Positions 31,009-44,711 of a stretch of 64,000 bases of DNA are shown piece after piece; position 1 is the first letter of the stretch; the number at the start of each line of letters is the position of its first letter. Origin of the DNA: Pseudomonas marincola (lineage in GTDB: Bacteria > Pseudomonadota > Gammaproteobacteria > Pseudomonadales > Pseudomonadaceae); NCBI RefSeq assembly GCF_900116605.1, contig NZ_FPBC01000007.1, forward strand, positions 124,001 to 188,000, written 5' to 3'. The notes below the pieces were generated by a model. That model saw nothing but the letters and a program-made list of their open reading frames with translations. It was not told where the DNA came from and made no database searches. A program made the position numbers and the translations under genes.

Positions 31009-32376
31009 TTACTTACCGATACAGAAGCTGGAAAAAATCCGTCCGAGTAAATCGTCAGAGCTGAATGCCCCGGTAATTTCGCCCAAGGCTTGCTGGGCGT
31101 GACGCAGGTCTTCCGCCAACAGCTCACCAGCGCCTGCCAGTGTCAGTTGTGCATAACCATGCTCAAGATGCGCTTGCGCTTGATTGAGCGCGTCGAGGTG
31201 ACGTCTGCGCGCACTAAAGCTGCTCTCGGCAGTCTGTTGATAACCCATGCAGCTTTTCAGATGTTCGCGCAGCAAGTCCAGACCATCTGTAGATTTCGCC
31301 GAGAGGCTGATGGTGACATGAGCATCGCTGCTCACCTCCAGCGCAATGTTCTCGTTACTCAGGTCTGCTTTGTTGCGAATCAGCGTCACCTTGGCCGGAT
31401 CGGGTCGAATATCGAGAAACTCGGGCCACAGGCTAAACGGGTCACTGGCTTCCGGTGCTGTTGAGTCCACAACCAGCAAAATCCGATCGGCCTCGCTAAT
31501 GGCCTTGAGGGCGCGCTCGACCCCGATCTTTTCCACATGGTCTTCGGTATCGCGCAGCCCAGCGGTATCGACCACATGCAGGGGCATGCCATCAATGTGG
31601 ATATGTTCGCGCAGAACGTCGCGGGTGGTGCCAGCTATCTCGGTGACGATTGCCGCTTCTCGGCCGGCAAGTGCATTGAGCAGGCTGGATTTACCGGCGT
31701 TCGGCCGTCCCGCAATCACTACGTTCATACCGTCGCGCAGCAGTGCGCCCTGCCCGGCTTCACGCAGCACATCTAGCAAGTCTTCGCGCACAGCCTGGAG
31801 CATGCTGAGCACATGGCCATCCGCGAGAAAATCGATTTCCTCTTCTGGGAAATCAATCGCCGCCTCAACGTAGATACGCAGATTGATCAGGCGCTCGGTC
31901 AAGTTATGCACACGTCTTGAAAACTCACCTTGCAGGGAGCGCACAGCATTGCGCGCCGCCTGTTCGGAACTGGCCTCGATCAAGTCGGCAATCGCCTCTG
32001 CCTGGGCCAGGTCGAGTTTGTCATTGAGAAACGCCCGCTCGCTAAACTCGCCGGGTCTGGCCAGCCGTGCGCCGAGTTGTACACAGCGGCGCAGCAACAT
32101 ATCGAGCACCACGGGGCCGCCATGGCCCTGCAATTCGAGTACGTCTTCGCCGGTGAATGAGTTGGGGCCTGGGAAATACAGCGCCAGGCCCTGGTCAATG
32201 ACAGTATCGTCTTCGGTAAAAAAATCACCGTAGTGGGCATAACGTGGGGATAACTCGCGCTGGCAAATGGCAACAGCCATTTTTGCCGCCAACGGTCCGG
32301 AGATTCGCACAATGCCCACACCGCCTCGACCCTGGGCGGTGGCAACAGCGGTAATGGTATCGCGGGCATTGTGCAT
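31009..32376 (-). CDS. mnmE: tRNA modification GTPase MnmE
   Basis: 455 residues from the ATG at 32376, with GGAG six bases upstream; the TTG at 32388 overlaps that SD. The N-terminal tetrahydrofolate-binding domain ([20 protein letters not shown]) is followed by helices, the inserted G domain with [12 protein letters not shown] of switch [11 protein letters not shown] and NKAD, and the C-terminal CIGK whose Cys is typical. Works with MnmG on U34 of tRNA. A terminator separates it from yidC upstream. Confidence 0.97.
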   Translation of the reverse strand: MHNARDTITAVATAQGRGGVGIVRISGPLAAKMAVAICQRELSPRYAHYGDFFTEDDTVIDQGLALYFPGPNSFTGEDVLELQGHGGPVVLDMLLRRCVQLGARLARPGEFSERAFLNDKLDLAQAEAIADLIEASSEQAARNAVRSLQGEFSRRVHNLTERLINLRIYVEAAIDFPEEEIDFLADGHVLSMLQAVREDLLDVLREAGQGALLRDGMNVVIAGRPNAGKSSLLNALAGREAAIVTEIAGTTRDVLREHIHIDGMPLHVVDTAGLRDTEDHVEKIGVERALKAISEADRILLVVDSTAPEASDPFSLWPEFLDIRPDPAKVTLIRNKADLSNENIALEVSSDAHVTISLSAKSTDGLDLLREHLKSCMGYQQTAESSFSARRRHLDALNQAQAHLEHGYAQLTLAGAGELLAEDLRHAQQALGEITGAFSSDDLLGRIFSSFCIGK

Positions 32377-32398
32377 AACTTTCTCCAAACGCTGAATA

Positions 32399-32426
32399 GC
32401 AAAACGCCCCTTGTTACAGGGGCGTT
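32399..32426 (-). terminator. Terminator between yidC and mnmE
   Basis: On the minus strand AACGCCCC-TGTAACAA-GGGGCGTT (32403-32426) ends in TTTTGC. It closes the rpmH-rnpA-yidD-yidC operon. Confidence 0.85.
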
Positions 32427-32453
32427 AGCTTTATCTTAGAAGCTGCGCAGCAT

Positions 32454-34202
32454 TTAGGCGGGATTAGCGGCCTTGGTTGCAGCTTCGATCTTGCGAGTAA
32501 TGTACCACTGCTGTGCGATCGACAAGCAGTTGTTCACAACCCAGTACATAACCAGACCAGCAGGGAACCACAGGAAGAAGAAGGTGAAGATGATTGGCAT
32601 CATTTTCATGACCTTGGCCTGCATTGGGTCCGGCGGCGTCGGGTTCAACTGCTGCTGGATAAACATGGATGCACCCATGATGATCGGCAGAATGAAGAAC
32701 GGATCCTTGATCGACAGGTCAGTGATCCAGAACATCCAAGGTGCCTGACGCATCTCGACGCTTTCCAGCAGTACCCAGTACAGCGCAAGGAATACCGGCA
32801 TCTGAACCAGAATCGGCAAGCAGCCACCCAGCGGATTGATCTTCTCTTTCTTGTAGAGCTCCATCATTCCCTGAGACATTTTCTGGCGGTCATCGCCAAA
32901 CTGTTCTTTCAGGGCTGCCATCTTCGGCGCAACAGCACGCATACGTGCCATCGACTTGTAGCTCGCTGCAGACAGCGGGAAGAAAATCAGCTTGATGATG
33001 CAGGTCAGGACGATGATCGACCAACCCCAGTTACCCAACAGGCTGTGGATATGTTCGAGCAGCCAGAAAATCGGCTGGGCAATGAACCACAAAATACCGT
33101 AATCGACTGTCAGTTCCAGGCCTGGCGCCAATGAACCCAGGTGTTTCTGGATTTTTGGACCGGCATACAAGGTCGCGCCAATTTCACCTTTGCTACCGGC
33201 AGCAATGCTGACGGATGGGCTGGTGTAACCGACGATGTAGTTACCTTGGCTGTCTTTACGGGTTTGGATCACGTTGCTGTTATTTTGATCCGGTATCCAG
33301 GCCGTCACAAAATAATGCTGCAACCAGGCAACCCAACCACCGTTTACAGTTTCTTTAACCGGCTGTTTGTCGATGTCCTTCATCGAAACTTTTTGGTAGT
33401 TCGACTCAGGAGTTGCCATCGCAGCGCCGAGGTAAGTCGCGGTGCTGGTTGCGGTTGTTTTCGACGGGTCATCGCTGTTGTCGCGCTTGAGCTGGGCAAA
33501 CATGCTGCCGCTCCAGGCTTCACTGCTCTGGTTGTCGATCAGGTATTTCACATCAACCTGATACGAGGACGGATCAATACAGCCAGGCTTTTTCAGCATC
33601 TGCTCTTTGGCTGAACACTCTGGGTTCAGACCACGCTTGAAGCTGAAACGCTTGATGTAATTGATGCCGCCTTCGTTCAGTGTCAGATCAACCACCAGCT
33701 CATTCTGACCTTCAGCCAGTTGGTAGTTCTTCTGGGCACTGTTCCACAGCGCACGACCGCTGGATTTGTCCGGTGCATTGCTGCCGATCAGGCCGCTTTG
33801 CGCCAGATAAATGCGCTCGCCGCCGTTGTCGAACAACTGAAATGGAACATCCGGGCGATCCTGACGACGTGGATACTGCGGCAGGGTTAGCTGAACAACA
33901 TCACCGCCACGTGGATCGATGGCCAGATCAAGAACGTCGGTCTTAACCCGAATCAGTTCATTGCTTTTGGCGATTGCCGAGGTATCCGGCTTCAGCTGTT
34001 CGCTGTTGGTGCTCGGAATGTCGTCATGGTTACCAGTGGTAGCTACCGGGGTATCCGGCAAATCAGCACTATTTGGTGTGCTGTTGACTGTCACATTCTG
34101 AGTCGGCAGGTCTGCTTGGCCGTAATCCTGGTTCCATTGAAGAACCATCATATAGGACACGACTGCCAGGGCGACGATCAGGATCGAGCGTTTGATATCC
34201 AT
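32454..34202 (-). CDS. yidC: Membrane protein insertase YidC
   Basis: 582 residues. N-terminal signal anchor (MDIKRSILIVALAVVSYMM), a large periplasmic beta domain (about 60-350), then five conserved membrane helices including GGCLPILVQMPVFLALYWVL and a hydrophilic groove arginine before them. Inserts Sec-dependent and Sec-independent proteins, including subunit c of ATP synthase encoded nearby. Two bases separate it from yidD. Confidence 0.97.
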   Translation of the reverse strand: MDIKRSILIVALAVVSYMMVLQWNQDYGQADLPTQNVTVNSTPNSADLPDTPVATTGNHDDIPSTNSEQLKPDTSAIAKSNELIRVKTDVLDLAIDPRGGDVVQLTLPQYPRRQDRPDVPFQLFDNGGERIYLAQSGLIGSNAPDKSSGRALWNSAQKNYQLAEGQNELVVDLTLNEGGINYIKRFSFKRGLNPECSAKEQMLKKPGCIDPSSYQVDVKYLIDNQSSEAWSGSMFAQLKRDNSDDPSKTTATSTATYLGAAMATPESNYQKVSMKDIDKQPVKETVNGGWVAWLQHYFVTAWIPDQNNSNVIQTRKDSQGNYIVGYTSPSVSIAAGSKGEIGATLYAGPKIQKHLGSLAPGLELTVDYGILWFIAQPIFWLLEHIHSLLGNWGWSIIVLTCIIKLIFFPLSAASYKSMARMRAVAPKMAALKEQFGDDRQKMSQGMMELYKKEKINPLGGCLPILVQMPVFLALYWVLLESVEMRQAPWMFWITDLSIKDPFFILPIIMGASMFIQQQLNPTPPDPMQAKVMKMMPIIFTFFFLWFPAGLVMYWVVNNCLSIAQQWYITRKIEAATKAANPA

Positions 34203-34204
34203 GA

Positions 34205-34450
34205 TTATTCGGCCATCGAAGAGGTACGGGATTTATGCACAGGAGGAACCGGATCGTAGCCGCCGGGATTCCACGGATGACAGCGGCCCAGCCGACGTAC
34301 GGTCAGCCAGCTACCGCGCATGAAACCATGTTGATCAATGGCTTCATACGCATAGCAGGAGCAGCTTGGATAAAAGCGACAGTGACTCGCCATCAGAGGG
34401 CTGATGGCGTAGCGGTAGAACTGGATTGGGATCAAAGCCAGTTTACGCAT
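34205..34450 (-). CDS. yidD: Membrane protein insertion efficiency factor YidD
   Basis: 81 residues from the ATG at 34448-34450, giving the usual [19 protein letters not shown]; a GTG at 34462 would add four residues. Contains an amphipathic N-terminal helix and three conserved cysteines in [10 protein letters not shown], with [15 protein letters not shown] near the end. Helps YidC-dependent insertion. It overlaps the end of rnpA by eight bases, so translation is coupled. Confidence 0.95.
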   Translation of the reverse strand: MRKLALIPIQFYRYAISPLMASHCRFYPSCSCYAYEAIDQHGFMRGSWLTVRRLGRCHPWNPGGYDPVPPVHKSRTSSMAE

Positions 34451-34847
34451 GGGTACCGTCACTTATCCCAGTCGGCGCGTTAACACCGGGACTGGGTTTA
34501 CTACGAGCAAGACGTTTCCAGAGTTTGCTGAATTGGTGTGCCACTTCAGCATTATCCAGATCGCCAAAACCTTTACGCGCCACAACCACGATGTCCCAGC
34601 CCACCAGATTTTCCTGGTTGAGGCGGAACGATTCGCGGATCTGGCGTTTCAGTCGGTTGCGTTCGACCGAGAGCTTGACGCTCTTTTTACCAATCACCAA
34701 ACCCAAGCGGGGGTGATCTAAGTCGTTGTCACGCGCTAGCAGCAGGACATTTCTGCCCGGAGCTTTACCGCTGGGGGAGTCGAAGACTGCCTTGAATTGG
34801 TGCGGAGTAAGCAGGCGCTTATCCCGACCGAAGCCTCGACTCACCAC
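34443..34847 (-). CDS. rnpA: Ribonuclease P protein component
   Basis: 134 residues, GTG start. Basic protein that helps the RNase P RNA remove 5' leaders from pre-tRNA. Carries the family motif [13 protein letters not shown] and a positively charged surface. Starts 12 bases after the rpmH stop, so both are read from one message and probably set by the rpmH promoter. Confidence 0.96.
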   Translation of the reverse strand: MVSRGFGRDKRLLTPHQFKAVFDSPSGKAPGRNVLLLARDNDLDHPRLGLVIGKKSVKLSVERNRLKRQIRESFRLNQENLVGWDIVVVARKGFGDLDNAEVAHQFSKLWKRLARSKPSPGVNAPTGISDGTHA

Positions 34848-34859
34848 AAGACAGAAATA

Positions 34860-34994
34860 TTAAACGGCGAGACGAGCACGGCCCTTGGCGCGGCGACGCG
34901 ACAGGACAGCACGGCCGTTCTTAGTAGCCATGCGTGCACGGAAACCATGGGTGCGAGCGCGTTTGATGGTGCTAGGTTGGAAAGTGCGTTTCAT
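34860..34994 (-). CDS. rpmH: 50S ribosomal protein L34
   Basis: 44 residues, [20 protein letters not shown] ... and ending [12 protein letters not shown], the standard very basic L34. It is the first gene of the operon that runs leftwards away from the origin, with its promoter in the oriC region. Its place opposite dnaA is nearly universal in gamma-proteobacteria of this type. Confidence 0.98.
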   Translation of the reverse strand: MKRTFQPSTIKRARTHGFRARMATKNGRAVLSRRRAKGRARLAV

Positions 34995-35100
34995 GGTGTG
35001 TTACCTGATTGATCGACAACGGGCCGGAATGGCCCCCGTTTTAAGAGACCGGCGATTGTAGAGAAAGCCGAGCCATAGGTCAATTTCCAACCAATACCGA

Positions 35101-35531
35101 TTAGCAGGTAATTCGCCGGTCAATAGAAATATAAGGAAGAGATTATTTAAAGCTTTCTTGTAATGCTTGTAATACTTACATAGGCCATTATCTGTGGATA
35201 AGTACCTGGAGGCTAGTATCTTCGGTTATTACAGCGTTTGGCAAGTCTGTCAGAAAGCCGTGCTGCCGTTGTTCAGTTCAGGCGCACAAGCTGAGGATGA
35301 AAGGCGTTTTTATCCACAGGCAGGTTTTTCACAGGGTTTTGGTCCAGGTTATGCAAAGCCCTCACATGGTGTTATCCACAGAGCAACTTTATCCAATGAA
35401 TAACTTTTGTGTTTCATTAACACTTTGATTTTGCATAGCCATAAAGCACGTTTTCATGTGGATAACTTTGCTGGCGGACGATACAATGGCGGCTGATTTT
35501 GGCTAGATGCCATACGATTTAGGGGATATCA
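35101..35531. other. oriC: oriC, replication origin between rpmH and dnaA
   Basis: An AT-rich segment (about 35120-35185) lies beside four perfect DnaA boxes: 35193-35201 (minus), 35310-35318 (plus), 35372-35380 (plus) and 35457-35465 (minus). One near match, TTATCCAAT, is at 35389-35397. Genes diverge from here. The dnaA promoter and leader lie at the right end, so DnaA probably also controls its own gene from these boxes. Confidence 0.88.
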
Positions 35532-37034
35532 GTGTCTGTGGAACTTTGGCAGCAGTGCGTAGAGCTTCTGCGCGATGAACTGCCTGCTCAGCAATTCAAC
35601 ACCTGGATACGTCCATTACAAGTTGAAGCCCAAGGCGACGAGCTTCGTGTCTATGCACCGAACCGTTTTGTGCTCGACTGGGTCAATGAAAAGTATGTAG
35701 GCCGCTTACTCGAGTTGTTGAACGAGCGCTCGGACGGTCATGCGCCTGCTCTTTCCTTATTAATAGGCAGCCGCCGCAGCCCTGCTCCGCGTCTGGCTCC
35801 TCAGGCGCCCGTGCAGCAACCACCTGCTCCGCAGCCAAAAGCACCCGAGCCGGTTCAGCCCGAACGCCAGGAGCCTGTGTATAACGAGCCGCAAGAGTCG
35901 GACCCGTCACGTTCGCGGTTCGACACCATGGCACAGGGCGGTGGGACTCAGCCTCCGGCTCAGCAGCCGCAGCGCCACGAACGCTCAGTACAGGTTGAGG
36001 GTGCGCTCAAGCACACCAGCTACCTCAATCGCACCTTTACCTTCGACAACTTCGTTGAGGGCAAATCCAACCAATTGGCCCGAGCTGCAGCCTGGCAGGT
36101 TGCCGATAATCCAAAGCACGGCTACAACCCGCTTTTCCTTTACGGCGGCGTCGGCTTGGGTAAAACCCACCTTATGCACGCTGTGGGTAACCATTTGCTG
36201 CAGAAGAATCCGAACGCCAAGGTTGTATACCTGCACTCGGAGCGTTTTGTTGCGGACATGGTCAAGGCGTTGCAGCTCAACGCTATCAACGAATTCAAGC
36301 GCTTCTACCGCTCGGTGGACGCGTTGCTGATCGACGATATTCAATTCTTTGCCAAGAAAGAGCGTTCACAGGAAGAGTTTTTCCACACGTTCAACGCACT
36401 GCTTGAAGGCGGTCAGCAGGTCATTCTTACCAGTGACCGTTACCCGAAAGAAATTGAAGGACTGGAAGAGCGTCTGAAATCGCGTTTCGGTTGGGGCCTG
36501 ACCGTTGCGGTCGAACCGCCTGAACTTGAAACCCGTGTTGCGATTTTGATGAAGAAAGCTGATCAGGCAAAAGTCGATTTGCCGCACGATGCTGCCTTCT
36601 TTATTGCACAACGCATCCGCTCCAACGTGCGTGAACTTGAAGGCGCACTCAAACGTGTTATTGCGCACTCCCACTTCATGGGCCGTGATATTACGATTGA
36701 GCTGATTCGTGAGTCGCTAAAGGACCTTCTGGCACTTCAAGATAAGCTGGTTAGCATTGATAATATTCAGCGTACGGCTGCTGAGTATTACAAGATCAAG
36801 ATCTCCGACTTGCTGTCCAAGCGGCGTTCACGTTCGATTGCACGGCCTCGTCAGGTGGCGATGGCGCTGTCGAAAGAACTCACGAACCACAGTTTGCCGG
36901 AGATTGGTGATGCGTTTGGCGGTCGTGACCACACAACGGTGTTGCATGCTTGCCGCAAGATTGCTGAACTTAGGGAATCCGACGCGGACATCCGCGAAGA
37001 CTACAAGAATCTACTGCGAACACTGACTACTTAA
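35532..37034 (+). CDS. dnaA: Chromosomal replication initiator DnaA
   Basis: 500 residues, GTG start with AGGGGAT upstream. Domain I (1-75) recruits helicase; domain II (about 82-150) is a Pro/Gln-rich linker; the AAA+ domain III has Walker A GGVGLGKT (205-212) and Walker B LLIDDIQF; domain IV ends with the signature [15 protein letters not shown] that reads DnaA boxes. Opens the origin directly upstream. Followed after 102 bases by dnaN. Confidence 0.98.
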   Translation: MSVELWQQCVELLRDELPAQQFNTWIRPLQVEAQGDELRVYAPNRFVLDWVNEKYVGRLLELLNERSDGHAPALSLLIGSRRSPAPRLAPQAPVQQPPAPQPKAPEPVQPERQEPVYNEPQESDPSRSRFDTMAQGGGTQPPAQQPQRHERSVQVEGALKHTSYLNRTFTFDNFVEGKSNQLARAAAWQVADNPKHGYNPLFLYGGVGLGKTHLMHAVGNHLLQKNPNAKVVYLHSERFVADMVKALQLNAINEFKRFYRSVDALLIDDIQFFAKKERSQEEFFHTFNALLEGGQQVILTSDRYPKEIEGLEERLKSRFGWGLTVAVEPPELETRVAILMKKADQAKVDLPHDAAFFIAQRIRSNVRELEGALKRVIAHSHFMGRDITIELIRESLKDLLALQDKLVSIDNIQRTAAEYYKIKISDLLSKRRSRSIARPRQVAMALSKELTNHSLPEIGDAFGGRDHTTVLHACRKIAELRESDADIREDYKNLLRTLTT

Positions 37035-37136
37035 CCAAGGCTGTTGCCTGGCCCGTTACTGGCGCAAGTAACGCAGTAGGCCTACAGCAGACTCTTAGAA
37101 TTCGTATCGCAATTTCACGAGGCAAGGGACTAGACC

Positions 37137-38240
37137 ATGCATTTTACAATTCAACGCGAAGCCCTGTTGAAACCCCTGCAACTAGTCGCCGGCGTAGTTG
37201 AACGCCGTCAGACCTTGCCGGTTCTCTCTAACGTACTGCTGGTTGTTGAAGACCAGCAGCTGTCGCTGACCGGTACTGACCTTGAGGTCGAGCTGGTAGG
37301 CCGCGTAGCGCTCGAAGATGCTGCAGAGCCAGGTGAAATCACCGTGCCTGCGCGCAAACTGATGGATATCTGCAAGAGCTTGCCGAGCGATGCCCTGATC
37401 GATATCCGCGTGGAAGATCAAAAGCTGCTGGTTAAAGCCGGGCGCAGCCGTTTCAGTCTGTCGACCTTGCCTGCCAACGACTTCCCGACTGTAGAGGAAG
37501 GCCCAGGCTCACTGACGTTCAATCTGGTGCAAAGCAAATTGCGCCGCCTGATTGAACGCACCAGCTTCGCAATGGCTCAGCAGGATGTTCGCTACTACCT
37601 CAACGGCATGCTGCTTGAAGTACAAAGCGGCGTGCTGCGCGCTGTAGCAACTGACGGCCACCGTCTGGCGATGTGCTCGATGCAGGCTGAGATTGGTCAG
37701 GCTGATCGTCACCAAGTGATTGTGCCGCGCAAAGGTATCCTCGAACTCGCGCGTTTGCTCACCGAGCAAGATGGCATGGTCAGCATCGTTCTGGGTCAGC
37801 ATCACATCCGTGCTACCACCGGTGAGTTCACCTTCACTTCCAAGCTGGTAGACGGCAAATTCCCGGATTACGAGCGCGTATTGCCGCGCGGTGGCGACAA
37901 GCTGGTGGTTGCAGATCGTCAGGGTCTGCGTGAAGCGTTCAGCCGTACCGCTATTTTGTCGAACGAAAAGTATCGCGGTATTCGCCTGCAGCTTGCAGAA
38001 GGCCAACTGAAAATTCAGGCCAACAACCCTGAGCAAGAAGAAGCTGAAGAAGAGATTGCAGTTGATTACAACGGCAGCTCGTTGGAGATCGGTTTCAACG
38101 TCAGCTACTTGCTTGATGTGCTGGGCGTGATGACAACCGATCAGGTTCGTTTGATTCTGTCCGACTCGAACAGCAGCGCACTGGTGCAAGAAGCAGACAA
38201 CGACGACTCTGCTTACGTCGTTATGCCGATGCGCCTGTAA
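37137..38240 (+). CDS. dnaN: DNA polymerase III beta sliding clamp
   Basis: 367 residues, three repeats of the clamp fold (about 1-120, 128-245 and 246-367), dimerising into a ring on DNA that tethers polymerase III. Opens [19 protein letters not shown] and ends with the conserved YVVMPMRL used to bind partner proteins. Followed by recF after only seven bases, so both are one operon. Confidence 0.98.
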   Translation: MHFTIQREALLKPLQLVAGVVERRQTLPVLSNVLLVVEDQQLSLTGTDLEVELVGRVALEDAAEPGEITVPARKLMDICKSLPSDALIDIRVEDQKLLVKAGRSRFSLSTLPANDFPTVEEGPGSLTFNLVQSKLRRLIERTSFAMAQQDVRYYLNGMLLEVQSGVLRAVATDGHRLAMCSMQAEIGQADRHQVIVPRKGILELARLLTEQDGMVSIVLGQHHIRATTGEFTFTSKLVDGKFPDYERVLPRGGDKLVVADRQGLREAFSRTAILSNEKYRGIRLQLAEGQLKIQANNPEQEEAEEEIAVDYNGSSLEIGFNVSYLLDVLGVMTTDQVRLILSDSNSSALVQEADNDDSAYVVMPMRL

Positions 38241-38247
38241 CCGCTCA

Positions 38248-41773
<3,526 letters not shown>

Positions 41774-41832
41774 TGATGTTGTAGGTGGGCAAAGTTAATT
41801 GCCCACTCGGCAAGAGTTACCGGTCAAAGACA

Positions 41833-41870
41833 AACCCCAGCGGATCTTGTATCTCCTGGGGTTTTCTTTT
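41833..41870 (+). terminator. Terminator of gyrB
   Basis: AACCCCAG (41833-41840) pairs with CTGGGGTT (41856-41863), followed by TTCTTTT. Confidence 0.85.
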
Positions 41871-42091
41871 GGGTGTTCATAAATCTGCTTACGTAGAATT
41901 TTGTAGTTCTGTGATTAATAAAACCCGATAACGCAGTTGCTGATATCTCGCGTAGTTGCCAGTGAGTGATGTTTCAACCTCAAGCGGGGTGACGATTGAG
42001 CGGTTGCCAAGTGAGCGATTGAATATCCTTGCAATGACGATACTGCTCACATAAAGCAGTAAGCAGGCCTCAATCAATATCCGCACCGACG

Positions 42092-42223
42092 ATGTGCTTA
42101 AAGTCCGAGCTTACCCGTGCTGGAAAAACTCTGCGCTCCCCTTCTGAGTTAATTCTTCAGGCTTTTCAGTATTGCGCAGAGCGCGCTCAGCTACCCTTCC
42201 ATATCCAGATGATACTGCGCTGA
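42092..42223 (+). CDS. Possible small protein or gene remnant, 43 residues
   Basis: ATG to TGA frame reading MCLKSELTRAGKTLRSPSEL and then ILQAFQYCAERAQLPFHIQM-ILR. The composition looks protein-like, with an amphipathic C-terminal half, but there is no clear SD and no family is recognised. It may be the tail of a decayed gene that once lay between gyrB and lptA. Very uncertain. Confidence 0.22.
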   Translation: MCLKSELTRAGKTLRSPSELILQAFQYCAERAQLPFHIQMILR

Positions 42224-42346
42224 AAAGCTGCTTAGGCTTCAGAACAGGCGGGATTATGTTGATATTCAAACATCACTACCTTCGCCAGGCTCTGGGGTTT
42301 GGCATGGGCCATTGGGCGAATTGTGATCTGCGCGGAGCCGCTACAG

Positions 42347-42390
42347 AAAAGCCCCTAGGCAAGCCTTTATCAGGCTCATCTAGGGGCTTT
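42347..42390 (-). terminator. Terminator of the TonB-dependent receptor gene
   Basis: AAAAGCCCCTAG pairs with CTAGGGGCTTT, and the loop holds a second stem AGCCT/AGGCT. A and T runs flank it, so it can work in both directions; it starts 82 bases beyond the receptor stop. Confidence 0.85.
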
Positions 42391-42471
42391 ACTCGGATTG
42401 CTGTTAGCTTTCTAACCGCTGCATTGATCAGGTTGGAATGCCTGACCGCAGAGCAGTTGGCCGGGCTCGAC

Positions 42472-44595
42472 TTACCAGTTGTAGCTCACCTTAGCGGTTA
42501 TTTCGCGGCCTGGGTTGTAGTAGTCGGCGGTACCGGAACCGACTACATGCTGCTCATCAAACAGGTTGCTGACGTTGACGGCAAGGTCGGTGCCTTTGAC
42601 GATTTGGTAGTTTAAGGCTGCGTCAAACAAGGTAGCCGCGTCACTCTCGGCGCTGTTGGTGGCGTCGAAGTAGTATTCACCGATGTAACGTGCACCCAAG
42701 CCTACGCTAACGTCTGTGTTGGGGACGTTGTAGTAGGTCCACAATGACGCTGAATGTTTCGGCGCTGCGGAAAACTCGTTGCCCTTAATTGAGGTGCCAC
42801 CGAATACCGTACCGCGAACGACTTCCGACTCCATGTATGAATAGCCGCCGATCAGGCTCAGGTATTCAGTCAGCTCGGCTTTGGCTTCCAGATCGAGGCC
42901 TTTGACTCGTGACTCACCGATGGTTTCCTGTTCGATGGTGCCGTTAGGCTGAACGACACCGATGGTGACATCATCCTGGCTGAGGTCATAGATGGCTGCG
43001 GAGAACAGTGAGTTGCTGCCGCTAGGCGCATACTTCACGCCAATCTCATACTGCTTACCGCGCTCCGGGGTTACGCCGATTGTTGGGGGCGACACGGATT
43101 CCACCATGCTTACATAAGTGGAAACTTCGTCGTTGACGATAAAGGTCAATGCACCGCGGTAAGAGGTTTCAGAGAAGTCGTCTGAATCCTTGGTCCCGGT
43201 AATGTCGGTGCTGGAGAGATCCAGGCTGTCGTTGCGCACGCCGGCCGTGACAATAAAGCGATCGTAGAAGGACAGGTTCTGCTGCAGGAATACCGACTTG
43301 GTGGTGTCGTCCTGATCGTTACTGCTGTACGGCGCGATTGCAGCCGGAGCGCCGGTGTATACCGGATTGGCAACGTCGATTGGTGATGCCAGACCGTAGA
43401 TAGAGCTGTCTTCTGTTGAAGAGTCGCGATACTCCACTCCAACCATTGTACTGCTGTCTATTTCGCCGAAACTGGCGTCGTATTGCAGCATCAGATTGCC
43501 GTTTACTTCATTGGCTTCACTGTCTGTACCGAATTGGTAGCGGTCCAATGTTGTGCCTGTACGTCCGGCGTAGTCGTAGAGATAAACGTAGCCGAAATCA
43601 TCAGTCAGATCGCTGTAGCGCAAGTTGCTGCGCACGATAAAGCCATTATCGAAGTCATGGGTGAAGCTGGCACTGTAACTAGTACGTTCGACATCGTGGA
43701 AGTTGAAGTCGGGTTCGCCAAAGAACTCATCGCGGTCGTACTCCTTATCCAGCGGATAACCTCCGCTGTTAGGGGTACTTTCGGTTTTCAGGTAATCGAT
43801 GAGGAAGGTGGCGGTGGTAAACGCGCTGGGCGCCCAGGTCAGACCACCCATGAGCAAGGTATCGTCATCTTGTGAGTGGTCATACTCACGGTCGCTGTCC
43901 TGAAATTTTCCGGTCAGACGGTAAGCAAGTGTCTGCTCTTCGTCCAGCGAGTCGCCCAGATCAATGCCGGTCTCGATATGATCGAAGGAGCCGTAGGTCA
44001 CATAACCCTGACCGAATTTTTCGAAGCGTGGTTTTTTACTCACGAAGTTCACAGAGCCGCCTGGGTCTGCCGGGCCGAACAGCGTGGAGTTGGCTCCCCT
44101 CAACACCTCTACACGCTCATAGGCGTAAGGGTCTTCGCGTACGCCGCGCATTGAGCCTAGTGTCAGCCCGTCGCGGTAAGTTGTGGCTTGAAAGCCGCGG
44201 ATTTTGAAATAGTCGTTGCGGTCATCCGTGCCGTAGAAGTCGGAAATTACCCCCGGGGTATATTGCAGAACTTCTTCTGTGGTGCTGGCACTTCGCTGCT
44301 CCATTTCCTTTTCGGTGATCACCGATACCGAAGCAGGTGTGTTGAGGATGCTGGTGGCAACCTTGCCGCCAACCCAAAGCTCTTTGGCAACAACAGTGCT
44401 TGAGTCGTCACCGGCATCGGCTTGGGCGTTGACTATGATGGGAGCAAGACGATAGGGCTCATCTTTTGCTGCGCTGTCAGTCTCTTGAGCGCTGACGCTC
44501 AGGGAAAGCCCCGCCAATGGAGTGCAGATTAGGACGGCGGTTGCGCATTGCCTGTATGTGCGCGAGAAGATGAAGCGAGTTTTGCTATCAGTCAT
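42472..44595 (-). CDS. TonB-dependent siderophore receptor
   Basis: 707 residues. Signal peptide to about residue 36 (SLSVSAQE), TonB-box-like APIIVNAQ, plug domain (about 78-190; SVSVITEKEMEQR, PGVISDFYG, VEVLRGANSTLFG, GGSVNFVSKKP), then a 22-strand barrel ending in aromatic W (AKVSYNW). Imports a ferric siderophore across the outer membrane with energy from TonB. There is no N-terminal signalling domain, so it is not a FecA/FpvA-type transducer. No siderophore synthesis or ABC genes adjoin it, so the ligand is unknown (a xenosiderophore is possible). It breaks the usual gyrB-lptA junction. Confidence 0.93.
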   Translation of the reverse strand: MTDSKTRFIFSRTYRQCATAVLICTPLAGLSLSVSAQETDSAAKDEPYRLAPIIVNAQADAGDDSSTVVAKELWVGGKVATSILNTPASVSVITEKEMEQRSASTTEEVLQYTPGVISDFYGTDDRNDYFKIRGFQATTYRDGLTLGSMRGVREDPYAYERVEVLRGANSTLFGPADPGGSVNFVSKKPRFEKFGQGYVTYGSFDHIETGIDLGDSLDEEQTLAYRLTGKFQDSDREYDHSQDDDTLLMGGLTWAPSAFTTATFLIDYLKTESTPNSGGYPLDKEYDRDEFFGEPDFNFHDVERTSYSASFTHDFDNGFIVRSNLRYSDLTDDFGYVYLYDYAGRTGTTLDRYQFGTDSEANEVNGNLMLQYDASFGEIDSSTMVGVEYRDSSTEDSSIYGLASPIDVANPVYTGAPAAIAPYSSNDQDDTTKSVFLQQNLSFYDRFIVTAGVRNDSLDLSSTDITGTKDSDDFSETSYRGALTFIVNDEVSTYVSMVESVSPPTIGVTPERGKQYEIGVKYAPSGSNSLFSAAIYDLSQDDVTIGVVQPNGTIEQETIGESRVKGLDLEAKAELTEYLSLIGGYSYMESEVVRGTVFGGTSIKGNEFSAAPKHSASLWTYYNVPNTDVSVGLGARYIGEYYFDATNSAESDAATLFDAALNYQIVKGTDLAVNVSNLFDEQHVVGSGTADYYNPGREITAKVSYNW

Positions 44596-44694
44596 GCAAG
44601 ATCCTTTGTCACTCAGCGGCCTCAGCCGCTAGCCCTAGACGTTTCTGTTTTTAAGTCGTCGTATAACTCGAGACACTCTAAAACTAATTAGTAA

Positions 44695-44709
44695 TGCAAA
44701 CAATTAGCA
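44695..44709. promoter_or_regulatory. Fur-box-like site upstream of the siderophore receptor
   Basis: TGCAAACAATTAGCA matches the 7-1-7 Fur pattern TGATAATnATTATCA at 10 of 14 positions and lies inside a 19-base inverted repeat AATGC...GCATT (44693-44711), about 100 bases before the receptor ATG. An adjoining palindrome ACTAATTAGT lies at 44683-44692. Iron-controlled expression is the likely role. Confidence 0.5.
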
Positions 44710-44711
44710 TT

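Larger units (their letters stand above)
41774..42471. other. Gene-poor region between gyrB and the siderophore receptor
   Basis: Holds the terminators of both convergent genes (41833-41870, 42347-42390) and no sure gene. Two short frames look protein-like: a 43-residue plus-strand frame 42092-42223 and a 65-residue hydrophobic minus-strand frame 41889-42086 starting at GTG. Neither has a clear SD or known family. Confidence 0.5.

Noticed and set aside
41889..42086. 65-codon hydrophobic minus-strand frame after gyrB
   Set aside because: GTG start without SD, close to the gyrB terminator, no family; could be a relic but not supported as a gene.
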